Counted from the first letter of the stretch, positions 47,628 through 57,077 are shown. The stretch: 64,000 nt of DNA from Pseudoalteromonas prydzensis (GCF_001661495.1 NZ_BDDT01000006.1:186001-250000); one strand, 5' to 3'. A program made the numbers and translations. The notes: generated from the letters alone by a model not told the origin.

Positions 47628-48566
47628 ATGAATATCAGTAAAATAGATTTAAACTTACTCGTTTATCTCGATACCTTATTACGCGAATGCAATGTTACTC
47701 GCGCCGCACATCAACTAAGTATTACACAACCGGCCATGAGTAATGGTTTAAAGCGTTTACGTAATTTATTTAATGATCCAATTTTGGTGCGAACAAGCGA
47801 CGGAATGGTGCCAACCGAGCGAGCAATTGAATTACAGCCGGTGATCCGCGGTATATTAATGACCCTAGAAGAAACCCTTGCGCCTAATCGCGAGTTTGAA
47901 GCTGGTCAAAGTAAGCGAGTATTTCGTATTATGGCCAGCGATTATGCCGCCAGTACGTTAGCGCCTAAACTATTAAGTAAGCTTCATGCAGAAGCGCCCG
48001 ATACCACCTTAGATATCCTAACTCCTAGTGACGTAACCTTTCATGATGTTGAAAACGGCAAAGTTGATATGGCGATTAACCGCTTTGAAAATTTACCGCA
48101 ATCGTTCCATCATAAGCGAATTTGGAAAGACAGCTTTTGCTGCTTAGTCAAAGCCGACAATCCAATAATCAAAAACTTCAGCTTAGATAGTTATTTAAAA
48201 GCCCGTCACATTTGGGTGAGTAAAACAGGTTTTGGGGTAGGTGTTGGCATGGATCCCAAAGATGTGCAAAAACTGGGTTGGGTAGATGAAGCCCTCGCAC
48301 ACTTTGGTAAACACCGTAATATTGCTACTTTCACCCGTAATTATCATGTCGCTATTCACTTAGCGAAAGAGCAAAATTTGGTTGCTACACTGCCGTCAAA
48401 AGCCGCCAATATTTATTTAGACGATGCTGGTTTAAAAATACTTGAGCCACCTTTTCCTATTCCGCCATTTGAACTCGATATGATCTGGAGCCCATTATTA
48501 CACCGTGATGCAAGTCATATTTGGTTACGCCAAAAAGTAGCTGAAGTAGCCGATGAATTAAAATAA
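47628..48566 (+). CDS. LysR-family transcriptional regulator
   Basis: 312 residues. The winged helix-turn-helix spans about 6-65 (NVTRAAHQLSITQPAMSNGLKRLR), followed by a periplasmic-binding-like effector domain starting near FRIMASDYAAS. The NodD/PA0477-like N-terminus (DLNLLVYLDTLLRECNVTRAA) is seen. AAAGGA precedes the ATG, and it starts 15 bp after aceK in the same direction, so it may be co-transcribed; the target genes are not evident. Confidence 0.88.
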   Translation: MNISKIDLNLLVYLDTLLRECNVTRAAHQLSITQPAMSNGLKRLRNLFNDPILVRTSDGMVPTERAIELQPVIRGILMTLEETLAPNREFEAGQSKRVFRIMASDYAASTLAPKLLSKLHAEAPDTTLDILTPSDVTFHDVENGKVDMAINRFENLPQSFHHKRIWKDSFCCLVKADNPIIKNFSLDSYLKARHIWVSKTGFGVGVGMDPKDVQKLGWVDEALAHFGKHRNIATFTRNYHVAIHLAKEQNLVATLPSKAANIYLDDAGLKILEPPFPIPPFELDMIWSPLLHRDASHIWLRQKVAEVADELK

Positions 48567-48591
48567 CACTCTTACAAAGTCTGTGTAAATT

Positions 48592-48620
48592 TTGCTTACT
48601 GAGCTTAACTTAGTAAGCAA
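48592..48620 (+). terminator. Inverted repeat after the LysR gene
   Basis: TTGCTTACT (48592-48600) and AGTAAGCAA (48612-48620) form a 9-bp stem with an 11-nt loop, 25 bases past the stop. There is no T-run afterwards, so it is a weak terminator candidate. Confidence 0.4.
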
Positions 48621-48740
48621 GCCCCTCCCCAGTAGTTAGATTTACCCTATAATATACAAAGTGTTATATTAATTTTTCATACTGGAACATGGCTTGCTTT
48701 AGTTAATGTGAATTTCATTAAACTTAAAGAGGTCATAATT

Positions 48741-49184
48741 ATGAATACCCATCAAGGACAAGACGTTAATCATATCACTGACATTATCCAAGTAATGAAC
48801 AGCGGCATCGACTTTTATGAAAAAGCCCAACAGAAAGTCAAAGATCCAGCAATTGGCGCACTTTTTCAACGTATGATAGATGCGCGCAAAGTGAGTGTTG
48901 AAAACCTACAACCTTATGCAATCAATGAGCAAGGAGAGCGCGAAGATGGCTCATCATTTGCTGTTGAAGCTCGCCGAGCCTACACAGCACTGATCACTAA
49001 GTTCAGCTCAAATAACGATGAAACTTATGTTAAAGAGCTTGAAGAAGTGGAAGATAAAACACTATCAGAAATCAAAACAGCGATGAAAAAACCACAGCCA
49101 CATGACTGTGAAGCCGCACTGGCTAAAGTATTATTAACCATGCAAAGCTGTCATACGGAGATGAGCCGTATGCAAAAACATTAA
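48741..49184 (+). CDS. Four-helix-bundle protein, PA2169/DUF2383 type
   Basis: 147 residues from the ATG at 48741, preceded by AGAGGT; the frame is open from 48708 without a better site. The sequence is fully helical: ITDIIQVMNSGIDFYEKAQQK, FQRMIDARKVSVENLQPY and a C-terminal SCHTEMSRMQ pattern, like the ferritin-related PA2169 family (DUF2383). The metal-binding status is unclear. These proteins are often stress-related; the role here is unknown. A strong terminator follows. Confidence 0.72.
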   Translation: MNTHQGQDVNHITDIIQVMNSGIDFYEKAQQKVKDPAIGALFQRMIDARKVSVENLQPYAINEQGEREDGSSFAVEARRAYTALITKFSSNNDETYVKELEEVEDKTLSEIKTAMKKPQPHDCEAALAKVLLTMQSCHTEMSRMQKH

Positions 49185-49203
49185 TCACACTCATTAACTC
49201 AAC

Positions 49204-49228
49204 GCCCAACCTTGTGTTGGGCTTTTTT
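49204..49228 (+). terminator. Intrinsic terminator after the four-helix-bundle gene
   Basis: A perfect 7-bp stem (GCCCAAC with GTTGGGC, loop CTTGT) is followed by six Ts, 19 bases past the stop. Confidence 0.88.
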
Positions 49229-49407
49229 ATGCTAAAAACCATATTCTCATGAATTTTATAACAAAAAAATGCAAAGAATTAATAAAAATAAAATGTTTAT
49301 TTAACCACGATAGATTTTTATTCTACTAACTTTATAAATAGGTACCTGAGATCCGCTGTGGCGCCGCAGCATTTATTTAAACTTAATAAATATAATAAGG
49401 TTCCATT

Positions 49408-49803
49408 ATGAGAAACGAACAACATATAAACCCACAAAACGCTGACGTTGATATGACCCCGATGCTTGATATCGTATTCATATTATTAATTTTCTTTATT
49501 GTTACAACATCGTTTGTAAAACCTGTGGCTATAGAGCTACAACGACCTTTAGATAAACCTAATATTGATAAATTAACTAAAAGCGCTCATTTTAGTATCG
49601 ACCAAAATAATGCCGTACATTTTGGCGAACGGTTAATTGCATTAGACCAAATAGCCACTAACCTCGCCATGTTTGCAGCGAACTATGAAATATCCGCAGT
49701 GCAAATTTCAGCGAACGAAAACAGTAGCCATCAAACATTGATGACGGTAATGAACAACATCAAAGATTATGAAAACTACCCCATCACACTGATATCAAAT
49801 TAA
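49408..49803 (+). CDS. ExbD/TolR-family biopolymer transport protein
   Basis: 131 residues with one membrane helix at about 19-39. MTPMLDIVFILLIFF carries the essential intramembrane Asp (Asp21) of ExbD. The periplasmic part has the ExbD-like SIDQNNAVHFGER strand pattern. With an ExbB/TonB pair it would transmit proton-motive force to outer-membrane receptors. No exbB or tonB is adjacent, but a TonB-dependent receptor ends head-to-tail 58 bp away in the opposite direction. An AAGG element precedes the ATG. Confidence 0.88.
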   Translation: MRNEQHINPQNADVDMTPMLDIVFILLIFFIVTTSFVKPVAIELQRPLDKPNIDKLTKSAHFSIDQNNAVHFGERLIALDQIATNLAMFAANYEISAVQISANENSSHQTLMTVMNNIKDYENYPITLISN

Positions 49804-49810
49804 ACGCGCA

Positions 49811-49833
49811 AAAAAAGGGCCTAACGGCCCTTT
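49811..49833. terminator. Bidirectional terminator between exbD and the receptor gene
   Basis: A perfect 8-bp stem AAAGGGCC/GGCCCTTT with loop TAAC lies between convergent stops. On the minus strand the A-run at 49811-49816 gives a six-T tail, so it ends the receptor message well; the plus-strand tail is shorter. Confidence 0.8.
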
Positions 49834-49861
49834 AAAGCTAAATAACGTAGGAGAAGTTATT

Positions 49862-52861
49862 TTAGAAGCGGTATTCAGCACCTACATAATAGTAAGCACC
49901 GTTAAAGCCAAATGGCGCAGAGCGACGTGAGTACTCAAATACCCCAGTAGAACTAACAATGGTATTACCTGCTGCATCCACTATAGTGCCTGCGCGTGAG
50001 TTACCAATGGTGTTTTTATCTGGGTATACGTCAAATAAGTTGTTAGCACCAATATTCAGTGACAGATTATCAGTAACAAAGTAGTTCACTTTAACATCAG
50101 TTAGAATCTCAGCCCCGTAGGTTTGGCGTCCACCATCTTCAACTGTGTATTCACCGTAACGGTTAAGAGATAAGTTCACCGTCCAATCTTCTAAACGATA
50201 GAGCGCACTTAAGTTAACTCTGTCTTGTGGTTGCCACTCTTCGATGATTGAAATTTCTTGCGAAGAAAATACGTCTTCAACAGGAATTGTTTCAAGGCCA
50301 CTGCCCTGTGGAGTAAATAAGTCCACCACATCGGTTTCAGTAAAGTTAGCTGCTAAGGTAAAATCTAGCGTGCCGCCTAACCCTTCAGTATTCCAAGTCG
50401 CAACAAAATCAATACCTTGCGTTTCAGTATCAGCCCCATTTAAGAAAAACTGCCCAGCACCTGCACCAGAGCTAACCAGCGCTGCGTCTAGGGTGTCTGC
50501 TAAGCCTTTGCCTAAACGATTACTGATCACAATGCGGTCATCAATATCAATTGAATAATAATCTAACGTCACATTGATGTTATCAGTCACGTTGTAGACA
50601 ATCCCCATACTCAGGTTTTGCGATTTCTCTTCTTTGAGCTTTGGAATACCAATACTTTGTGCAAGCGTACTGTCATTTCTAAAGGTCCCTACTTCTTCAG
50701 CCACTAAGTTACCATTAGGACCAACCACAAATTGGGTACTGATGTTATTAAAATATAACTGCTGCATCGATGGCGCTCTAAAGCCTGTGCTCACCGCACC
50801 ACGTAAAGATACATCATCAGTAACCGACCAGTTACCAGCAAGTTTAAAGTTTACCGTATCACCAAAACCTTTATAGTTATCGTAGCGAAGTGCGCCTGAA
50901 ATTATGACATCATCAATAATGTAGGTTTCAGCATCAAGATAAAATGAAATAACATCGCGCGATTCATCCACCGATGACGCTGGCGCAGAGCCGCCAAAAC
51001 CTTGTGTCCCACCTGCTGCATTTTCGCTGCCAATACCGCCGCTCATACCATCGTAAATATTAACACCATTGTTGGTATCGTAATCACGGTATGCGTATTC
51101 ACTGCCTTCTAAAATACGGTATTCATCGGTACGTAATTCAGCCCCCATAGCAAGTGAGAAATCGTCATAATCTTGCGTAAAATCAAGGTTAATCGTTTGC
51201 AATGATAGCTCCATACCATACGCATACGCTTGGCGAGGAATAGTGGCACGAATATCATCCGCACTTAAACCTTGTTCATAACGTAGTAAATTAGCGTATG
51301 AGCCATTGATAGTGTCACTGGTAGTGTAATCAATGCTGTTTTCACCATAGGTGTATGACAAGTCAAGACTTGAGCTATTATCAAACTCTTTTTTAAAGCC
51401 AAAGTTATAAGAAATATCATCAATTGTGGTATTAATTTTTGGTAAGAATCCCATTGGGATCACTGCATCACCATCTTGCAGTACAGGGTTACCGCCGCCA
51501 TTGGCGTTTTCACGGAAAAATGCGGCAGATTCATTATCACGAGTTGAGTAAGTAATAAAACCATATAACTCGCCACCTGCTAGTTCATAGCCGGTATTCA
51601 CCGTTAGCGCAAATTGTTGCGAGTCTGCATCACCAATTCTAAATGTATCACGTGGCGCAGTCAGCTCACGAGGATCGCCCGCTAATAGCGTGCCATCAGA
51701 AAGTTCTGTACAGCCATAAAATTGGCAAGAGCCATGTAAACCGGCGCGATTAGTCGGTGCACGGTCGCGGTAATTGATTGTGGTATTTAAATAACCGTCA
51801 TCACCTAACGCAAAGCCTTTATTAAAATCAACAGTAACGGTTTCGCCATCACCTTCAGAATATTGACCATAATTAACCGCGGCTTTCCCACCTTCATCAG
51901 CGTCTTTTAAAACAATGTTGATAACGCCCGCAATCGCATCCGAGCCATATTGCGCAGCCGCACCATCACGTAGCACTTCGATACGCTTGATTGCAGCAGC
52001 TGGGATCGCATTCATATCTGTACCTGCAGTACCACGCCCTACAGATGTGTTGATATGGATAATACTGGCTTGGTGACGGCGCTTACCATTAATAAGTACT
52101 AAGGTTTGATCGGGACCTAACCCACGCAACGTAGCTGGACGCAGTGCATCGGTGCCATCACTAATCGATGAGCTTGAAAAGTTAAAAGAAGGTGCAATAG
52201 CTTGCAGCATACGACCCACTTCTGTTTGCCCTGTATTTTCCAGTGCTTCTGCACTTAAAATATCAACAGGCACAGGTAAATCTTCAACTGACCGCCCTGC
52301 TACACGGCTACCGACGATGGCAATTTTTTCAATGTTTTCTTGCGCGGCTTGTTGTTGTGCGTTTGCCACTTGGCTGTTGGTTGCCATTAAAAGTGGTAAA
52401 ACAGCGGCACTGACCCCTGAAAGCTTTCTCATGTTGTTATCATTCCTATTGATTTGTTTGAGTTTTATACTCAGTAAACCATTTTGATCAACAACCGCAT
52501 CGAGTTCAGTCTGTTTTAGCATATTGCTAAGCGCTTCTAACTGAGTGTAATAACCATACACTGATTGAGCTTGGTATTGCTTGGCTAAATCAAACGAAAA
52601 AACCACCGTTTGTTCTGTTTGTTTGGCAAATTCAATCAGTGCTAGGTCTGCTCGCTGCGCTTTTATGTCAAATTGTATCATTTGTGATTCAGCCGCTGCA
52701 CTTTGTACATTAAAACTTAATGCAAGCGGTGCGACGGCTAAACAGCCACAAAGTGAATACGTTTGGTTACTGCGCAACTTATATAAACAGTTGAGAAAGA
52801 ATAATCCGCTATGTAATTTTATCTTTTTATTAATTATTTTATTACTTTTTGCTTTTACCAT
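49862..52861 (-). CDS. TonB-dependent receptor with N-terminal STN signalling domain and internal signal-peptide-like segment
   Basis: 999 residues from the ATG at 52861, with AGAAG upstream; a GTG 15 bases earlier is possible. The order is: export signal (about 35-57), STN domain (about 60-137) that signals to FecR, then at about residue 144 a second complete signal-peptide-like stretch, MRKLSGVSAAVLPLLMATNS followed by QVANA. A plug domain (SVEDLPVPVDIL, then ATLRGLGPDQTLVLINGKRR and RIEVLRDGAAAQYGSDAIAG) and a 22-strand-type barrel ending in VGAEYRF follow. It should import an unknown ligand through the outer membrane and report it to the FecR/sigma pair upstream. Confidence 0.9.
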   Translation of the reverse strand: MVKAKSNKIINKKIKLHSGLFFLNCLYKLRSNQTYSLCGCLAVAPLALSFNVQSAAAESQMIQFDIKAQRADLALIEFAKQTEQTVVFSFDLAKQYQAQSVYGYYTQLEALSNMLKQTELDAVVDQNGLLSIKLKQINRNDNNMRKLSGVSAAVLPLLMATNSQVANAQQQAAQENIEKIAIVGSRVAGRSVEDLPVPVDILSAEALENTGQTEVGRMLQAIAPSFNFSSSSISDGTDALRPATLRGLGPDQTLVLINGKRRHQASIIHINTSVGRGTAGTDMNAIPAAAIKRIEVLRDGAAAQYGSDAIAGVINIVLKDADEGGKAAVNYGQYSEGDGETVTVDFNKGFALGDDGYLNTTINYRDRAPTNRAGLHGSCQFYGCTELSDGTLLAGDPRELTAPRDTFRIGDADSQQFALTVNTGYELAGGELYGFITYSTRDNESAAFFRENANGGGNPVLQDGDAVIPMGFLPKINTTIDDISYNFGFKKEFDNSSSLDLSYTYGENSIDYTTSDTINGSYANLLRYEQGLSADDIRATIPRQAYAYGMELSLQTINLDFTQDYDDFSLAMGAELRTDEYRILEGSEYAYRDYDTNNGVNIYDGMSGGIGSENAAGGTQGFGGSAPASSVDESRDVISFYLDAETYIIDDVIISGALRYDNYKGFGDTVNFKLAGNWSVTDDVSLRGAVSTGFRAPSMQQLYFNNISTQFVVGPNGNLVAEEVGTFRNDSTLAQSIGIPKLKEEKSQNLSMGIVYNVTDNINVTLDYYSIDIDDRIVISNRLGKGLADTLDAALVSSGAGAGQFFLNGADTETQGIDFVATWNTEGLGGTLDFTLAANFTETDVVDLFTPQGSGLETIPVEDVFSSQEISIIEEWQPQDRVNLSALYRLEDWTVNLSLNRYGEYTVEDGGRQTYGAEILTDVKVNYFVTDNLSLNIGANNLFDVYPDKNTIGNSRAGTIVDAAGNTIVSSTGVFEYSRRSAPFGFNGAYYYVGAEYRF

Positions 52862-52903
52862 TGTAACTTCTGACACTTTTAATCAAAGAGTAAGCCAAAA
52901 AGA

Positions 52904-53980
52904 TCAGCTATTATCGGACTGTTTTAGACTCACAATATGCTCACCTAACCGTTCATGCTCAATGGCTAAATTTAATCGTAAACTATCAAGCAACCCGACA
53001 ATATCCCCAGCCTTAAAAACACCCGCTACCTTTAGTGAAGCTAAACTAGGATCTGCTAATTCAAAGCGTGTTGCGGTATAACGACTCACTTCTTGTAAAG
53101 CGTCGCTAAGCGGTTCACCATTAAAAATTAACATCCCTTGTTGCCATGCTAAATCGCGTTGTACATCGTCTTGCGTCAAACGCGTAATTGGTTTTGTTAT
53201 ACTTTCTTTTATCAATGCTTTTTCACCAGAGATGACAATACTGGCATTAATATTTTTAACTTTTGCGGTATCGTTACTGGCGTTTTGCAATTGTACAAAA
53301 TCATCCGCATTTACAGCGACAGAAGGGTCAGTGATCATTACTTTACCTTCTGTGACTACTAATTCTAAATCAGATGCCGCATTACGTTGTACATTAAATA
53401 CTGTGCCTAACGCTGTGAATGACTTATCTCCTGCCATCACAGTAAAAGGGCGAGCGGCATCTTTGGCAACGTTAAAACGTCCTTCACCACGACTTAAAAT
53501 TAATTGGCGACGGCTATTTGTATACGCCACTTCTAATAAACTATTAGTATTAAGTTGCACTATTGTACTGTCAGGTAATACAAACGTGGCTTGCTCACCC
53601 ACTTTAGTACGATAAATCTTGCTGTATTTTGCTTGTTCATGAGGTGCACTTGGCCAATGCTCAATAGCAATAAACATAAAGCTGGCAATCAGTAAGGCTG
53701 CAAATACACTTGCCGCAATAGAGAAATTAGCTGTTCTTTGCACAGGCTTGTTTATGCCATGCTTATTGGGGAATAAACTGCTTAGCTCATTTAATACGCT
53801 CAATTCGTCCCATAATTGGGCTAATTCAAATACCGCATCTTGATGGGCTTTATTTTCTTGCACCCAAAGCTGAAACTCGTGGCGCTCTTGCGCTGATAAG
53901 CCTCGATCCATGGCACTGATCCAACGACTCGCTTTTGCTTGAATGGCGTCTTTGGACGAAAACTGATGAATATTACTCAT
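52904..53980 (-). CDS. FecR-family anti-sigma factor / signal transducer
   Basis: 358 residues: an N-terminal cytoplasmic FecR_N segment (ASRWISAMDRGLSAQERHEF), one membrane helix (about 85-106) and the periplasmic FecR domain (about 125-225: RTKVGEQATFVLPDSTIVQL, FNVAKDAARPF). A C-terminal STN-like segment (DVQRDLAWQQGMLIFNGEPL onward) likely contacts the receptor's STN domain. It overlaps the sigma gene by 4 bp. It transmits the receptor's ligand-bound state to the sigma factor. Confidence 0.92.
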   Translation of the reverse strand: MSNIHQFSSKDAIQAKASRWISAMDRGLSAQERHEFQLWVQENKAHQDAVFELAQLWDELSVLNELSSLFPNKHGINKPVQRTANFSIAASVFAALLIASFMFIAIEHWPSAPHEQAKYSKIYRTKVGEQATFVLPDSTIVQLNTNSLLEVAYTNSRRQLILSRGEGRFNVAKDAARPFTVMAGDKSFTALGTVFNVQRNAASDLELVVTEGKVMITDPSVAVNADDFVQLQNASNDTAKVKNINASIVISGEKALIKESITKPITRLTQDDVQRDLAWQQGMLIFNGEPLSDALQEVSRYTATRFELADPSLASLKVAGVFKAGDIVGLLDSLRLNLAIEHERLGEHIVSLKQSDNS

Positions 53981-54534
53981 TTTCCCACCCTCCTGGCAGG
54001 TTTGATTGTGTGATTGTGCTGCTCATCCAACTGTTCATGCTGCTGCATATAGTGCATCGACTGTAACAAACCTTTAGCGATATGTTTTTCAACCGTACTT
54101 TCACTTAACTTCATATGCGCTGCAATTTCTTTTTGGCTCATGCCATACACTTTCTTTAATATAAAACATTTTCGTACTGGCTGACTTAATTGCTCAGTGG
54201 CACGACAAAATAATAAGAAACGCTCTTTTGAGGTTACTTCATCCTCTAATTGCATTGATTTCAACGACTGTTGATAATCATCCGAGGTGTCTAATGAGTC
54301 ACAATGTTGATTATCCCATTTTGCAATATGATTAAGCGCTAAATGCTTAGCGGTTTTTAACATATAGCTACGAGCATACTTAATATCTTGTTTTAAATCA
54401 GCCTGATAGCTTTTAACAAAAGTTTCTTGTACGATATCTTCTACATCATCTGGTTGTACAATACGCGAAACAAATCGACGTAACTGCGAAGACAATTCTA
54501 GAAATGTAGTGGATAATGCAAGCTTTCGCGTCAT
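53977..54534 (-). CDS. ECF-type RNA polymerase sigma factor (FecI-like)
   Basis: 185 residues from the ATG at 54534; the frame is open 105 bases further but that extension is hydrophobic and unlike sigma factors. Region 2 is LRRFVSRIVQPDDVEDIVQE with TFVKSY, and region 4 is the helix-turn-helix YGMSQKEIAAHMKLSESTVE. There is no C-terminal extension of note. It should direct transcription of the receptor gene when released by the FecR-like protein. First gene of the sigma-fecR-receptor set. Confidence 0.9.
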   Translation of the reverse strand: MTRKLALSTTFLELSSQLRRFVSRIVQPDDVEDIVQETFVKSYQADLKQDIKYARSYMLKTAKHLALNHIAKWDNQHCDSLDTSDDYQQSLKSMQLEDEVTSKERFLLFCRATEQLSQPVRKCFILKKVYGMSQKEIAAHMKLSESTVEKHIAKGLLQSMHYMQQHEQLDEQHNHTIKPARRVGK

Positions 54535-54662
54535 TACTGACTGTACCTTTGTTATTATTATTACGCTAAGAGTACGAGTTTTGACGACAATTACAAGCGC
54601 GATTGTTAATTTTGTGGTTATTAGCGCTGTTTCACTCACAAAACACTTACACTATTTTCTTT

Positions 54663-55553
54663 TTAAGCTGTAGGTAGGTTAAATAACGACTTCATAAACT
54701 CATAAAAGACTTCAGTTTTTCGTGTGGGTAAACTGTTTTGCGGTTTTAAAAACCAAACTGGCGCATCGTTATCAGCTAAAATCCCAGGTAGCACTTCAAT
54801 TAGCTCACCTGTCGCTAATTCTTCAGAAATCGCTAATTTAGACTTGATCGCAATACCGTGCCCTGCAATAGCCGCTTGAGTCATATTATCTGAATTTGAA
54901 ATAGTAAAACGCGTTTTCGCGTTAAAGTTAACCACGGTTTGATTATCATCTTTTAATTTTAGCTGGCGCTGCCAAGGTAAACATACCCAATAATGTTGTG
55001 CTAACTCAGTTAGATTATTTGGCATACCGTATTTTGCTACATAGCTTGGCGCAACACATAAAATACGATAATTATTCACGACCTTACGAGAAAGCAGTGC
55101 TGAGTCATTCAGTTTACCCACGCGAATAGCCACATCCTGTGCATCATCGACTACATTGACAAAATTATCTGAAATCAAAAAATCTAATTTTAAATCAGGA
55201 TATTGCTCCTCAAACGCAATCAGTTTAGGCATCACGTATTTTGAAAACACCCAAGGTGGCATGGTTACTCTGAGTAAACCACTGACTGATGATCTCCGTG
55301 CGCCAATACTATGCTCAGCATCATGAAGTGCCTCTAAAATCGAGCCAACTCGTTGATAAAATATTTCACCTGCTGGTGATAAGCGGATCCTTCGGCTATC
55401 CCTGAACACTAATACTGTTGATAATTCTCGCTCTAACTTACTGAGCCGATGGCTCACCGTTGCAGGTGATAATGCCTGCGCACTGGCCGCTGCCAACACC
55501 CCTTTGTTTTCTACAATCGCTATAAATGTTTCTAAATCACTGATGCTATACAT
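54663..55553 (-). CDS. LysR-family transcriptional regulator
   Basis: 296 residues. The HTH region is FIAIVENKGVLAAASAQALS then PATVSHRLSKLE. The effector domain shows LRVTMPPWVFSKYVMPKLIAF, the pattern of CrgA/AaeR-type LysR proteins. It is divergent from the peroxiredoxin-like/HAD gene pair with a 112-bp gap, so it probably controls that pair and itself. Confidence 0.88.
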   Translation of the reverse strand: MYSISDLETFIAIVENKGVLAAASAQALSPATVSHRLSKLERELSTVLVFRDSRRIRLSPAGEIFYQRVGSILEALHDAEHSIGARRSSVSGLLRVTMPPWVFSKYVMPKLIAFEEQYPDLKLDFLISDNFVNVVDDAQDVAIRVGKLNDSALLSRKVVNNYRILCVAPSYVAKYGMPNNLTELAQHYWVCLPWQRQLKLKDDNQTVVNFNAKTRFTISNSDNMTQAAIAGHGIAIKSKLAISEELATGELIEVLPGILADNDAPVWFLKPQNSLPTRKTEVFYEFMKSLFNLPTA

Positions 55554-55665
55554 ACGCTACCCTCTTATATTCGATATTTTCAAATATAGCTTTCAGTTTT
55601 GCAAAGTATATTTAAATAAACCAAACAGTATACTGGTCAACATTCGAGTCAAAGAGGAAACAATA

Positions 55666-56313
55666 ATGAGTTTAGCAACCCAAATAGCCGTTTACGAGCA
55701 GCAAAAAAAAGCCAATGTACCCGCTGATATTCTTGCTGTCATGGATCAAACCACAGAACAATTAATAGCAACTCACATCAAAGATAATGCCTTGAAAGTC
55801 TTTGATACTGTTACAGATTTCAGTTTGACTAATCAACATGGTGGTGCAACAAGATTAGCCGATTTGCTTGCTTCAGGCCCTGTAATTATCAGTTTTTATC
55901 GTGGCGGTTGGTGCCCGTATTGTAATTTAGAGCTCAAAGCGCTCAATGCCCTACTCCCTGATTTTAAAGCTCTGGGAGCACAGCTTGTGGCAATTTCGCC
56001 TCAGTTACCCGACGCTTCTTTAAGCACCGCTGAAAAGAATGCCCTAGAATATAATGTGTTATCTGACGTAGGTAATCTGGTTGCAGCGCAATTTGGCTTA
56101 GTGTTTACGCTCGATGAACGCTTAAAGCCCATTTATGCGCAATTTGGGTTAGATATCCCGCAAGCAAATGGTGATGACAGCTTTCAACTACCTTTGCCGG
56201 CAACTTATGTGGTTAATCAACAAGGGATCATTACCTACGCGTTTGCCACTGAAGATTATACCTTACGTGCAGAACCAAGTGATGTGCTTAACTCATTAAA
56301 GAGCGATAAATAA
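55666..56313 (+). CDS. Peroxiredoxin-like AhpC/TSA-family protein
   Basis: 215 residues from the ATG at 55666, with AGAGGA upstream; the frame is open from 55504, overlapping the LysR gene, and that extension is not credible. The thioredoxin fold has YRGGWCPYCNLEL with Cys83 and Cys86 in a CxxC arrangement, instead of the classic peroxiredoxin PxxxTxxC. This is the DUF899/peroxiredoxin-like subfamily, probably a thiol peroxidase or reductase in the cytoplasm. It overlaps the following gene (stop/start TAATG). Confidence 0.85.
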   Translation: MSLATQIAVYEQQKKANVPADILAVMDQTTEQLIATHIKDNALKVFDTVTDFSLTNQHGGATRLADLLASGPVIISFYRGGWCPYCNLELKALNALLPDFKALGAQLVAISPQLPDASLSTAEKNALEYNVLSDVGNLVAAQFGLVFTLDERLKPIYAQFGLDIPQANGDDSFQLPLPATYVVNQQGIITYAFATEDYTLRAEPSDVLNSLKSDK

Positions 56314-57077
56314 TGACGCTAATGAAAAAAGTACAAACATTGATTGTTTCCTTTTTAGTCACTTGCATTTTTTTTGGAGCAAACGCAATGGCAGCTCAAC
56401 CTCAGTTCAGCAAACCTAAAGTTATTATTTTTGATGTAAACGAAACACTACTTGATCTTGAGTCTATGCGCACTTCAATTGGCGCAGCATTGGCAGGACG
56501 TGAAGATTTATTACCACTGTGGTTTTCAACTATGTTGCATCATTCATTAGTCAGTACAGCAATTGGTGATTATCAAGACTTTGGTAAAGTTGGCGTGGCA
56601 TCACTATTAATGGTGGCGCAAAACAACAATATTAAGCTCGATGCAGAGCAAGCAAAAACGGCCATTGTTACACCGTTATTAAGTTTACCCGCGCATCCTG
56701 ACGTAATAGCAGCACTGCAGGCACTCAAAGATCGTGGTTATAAGTTAGTAAGCCTCACGAATTCATCAAATCATGGCGTTAAAACGCAATTTGAAAGTGC
56801 TGGTTTAACCGGTTTTTTCGACGCACGCTACAGCATTGAAGATATTAAAATTTACAAACCAGATTTACGTGCCTATCAATGGGCGCTGGATAAATTAGGG
56901 GTAGAACCAGAGCAAGCACTGATGGTTGCAGCGCATGGCTGGGATGTTGCAGGGGCAAAAGCTGCTGGCTTGCAAACTGCTTTTATTGCGCGCCCGGGTA
57001 AAGCGCTATATCCATTGGCAGAAAAACCTGACTATAACGTGAAAGATTTAACTGAGTTAACCGCTCTACTTAAATAA
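56313..57077 (+). CDS. Haloacid-dehalogenase type II-like protein with signal peptide
   Basis: 254 residues. Residues 4-28 form a Sec signal (MKKVQTLIVSFLVTC onward, likely cleavage after AMA), so the HAD domain is predicted to be periplasmic. Nucleophile Asp41 is in IFDVNETLLD, Ser147 in LVSLTNSSN, Lys182 in IYKPDLRAYQW and the closing motif VAAHGWDVAGA (206-216), the last two as in L-2-haloacid dehalogenases. The start overlaps the peroxiredoxin stop by one base; Met4 is an alternative start. Dehalogenase or phosphatase activity is not decided by sequence. Confidence 0.83.
   Translation: MTLMKKVQTLIVSFLVTCIFFGANAMAAQPQFSKPKVIIFDVNETLLDLESMRTSIGAALAGREDLLPLWFSTMLHHSLVSTAIGDYQDFGKVGVASLLMVAQNNNIKLDAEQAKTAIVTPLLSLPAHPDVIAALQALKDRGYKLVSLTNSSNHGVKTQFESAGLTGFFDARYSIEDIKIYKPDLRAYQWALDKLGVEPEQALMVAAHGWDVAGAKAAGLQTAFIARPGKALYPLAEKPDYNVKDLTELTALLK

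Noticed and set aside
52581..53081. 166-codon plus-strand frame spanning the receptor/fecR junction
   Set aside because: Antisense to two well-supported genes; no domain or ribosome-binding site.
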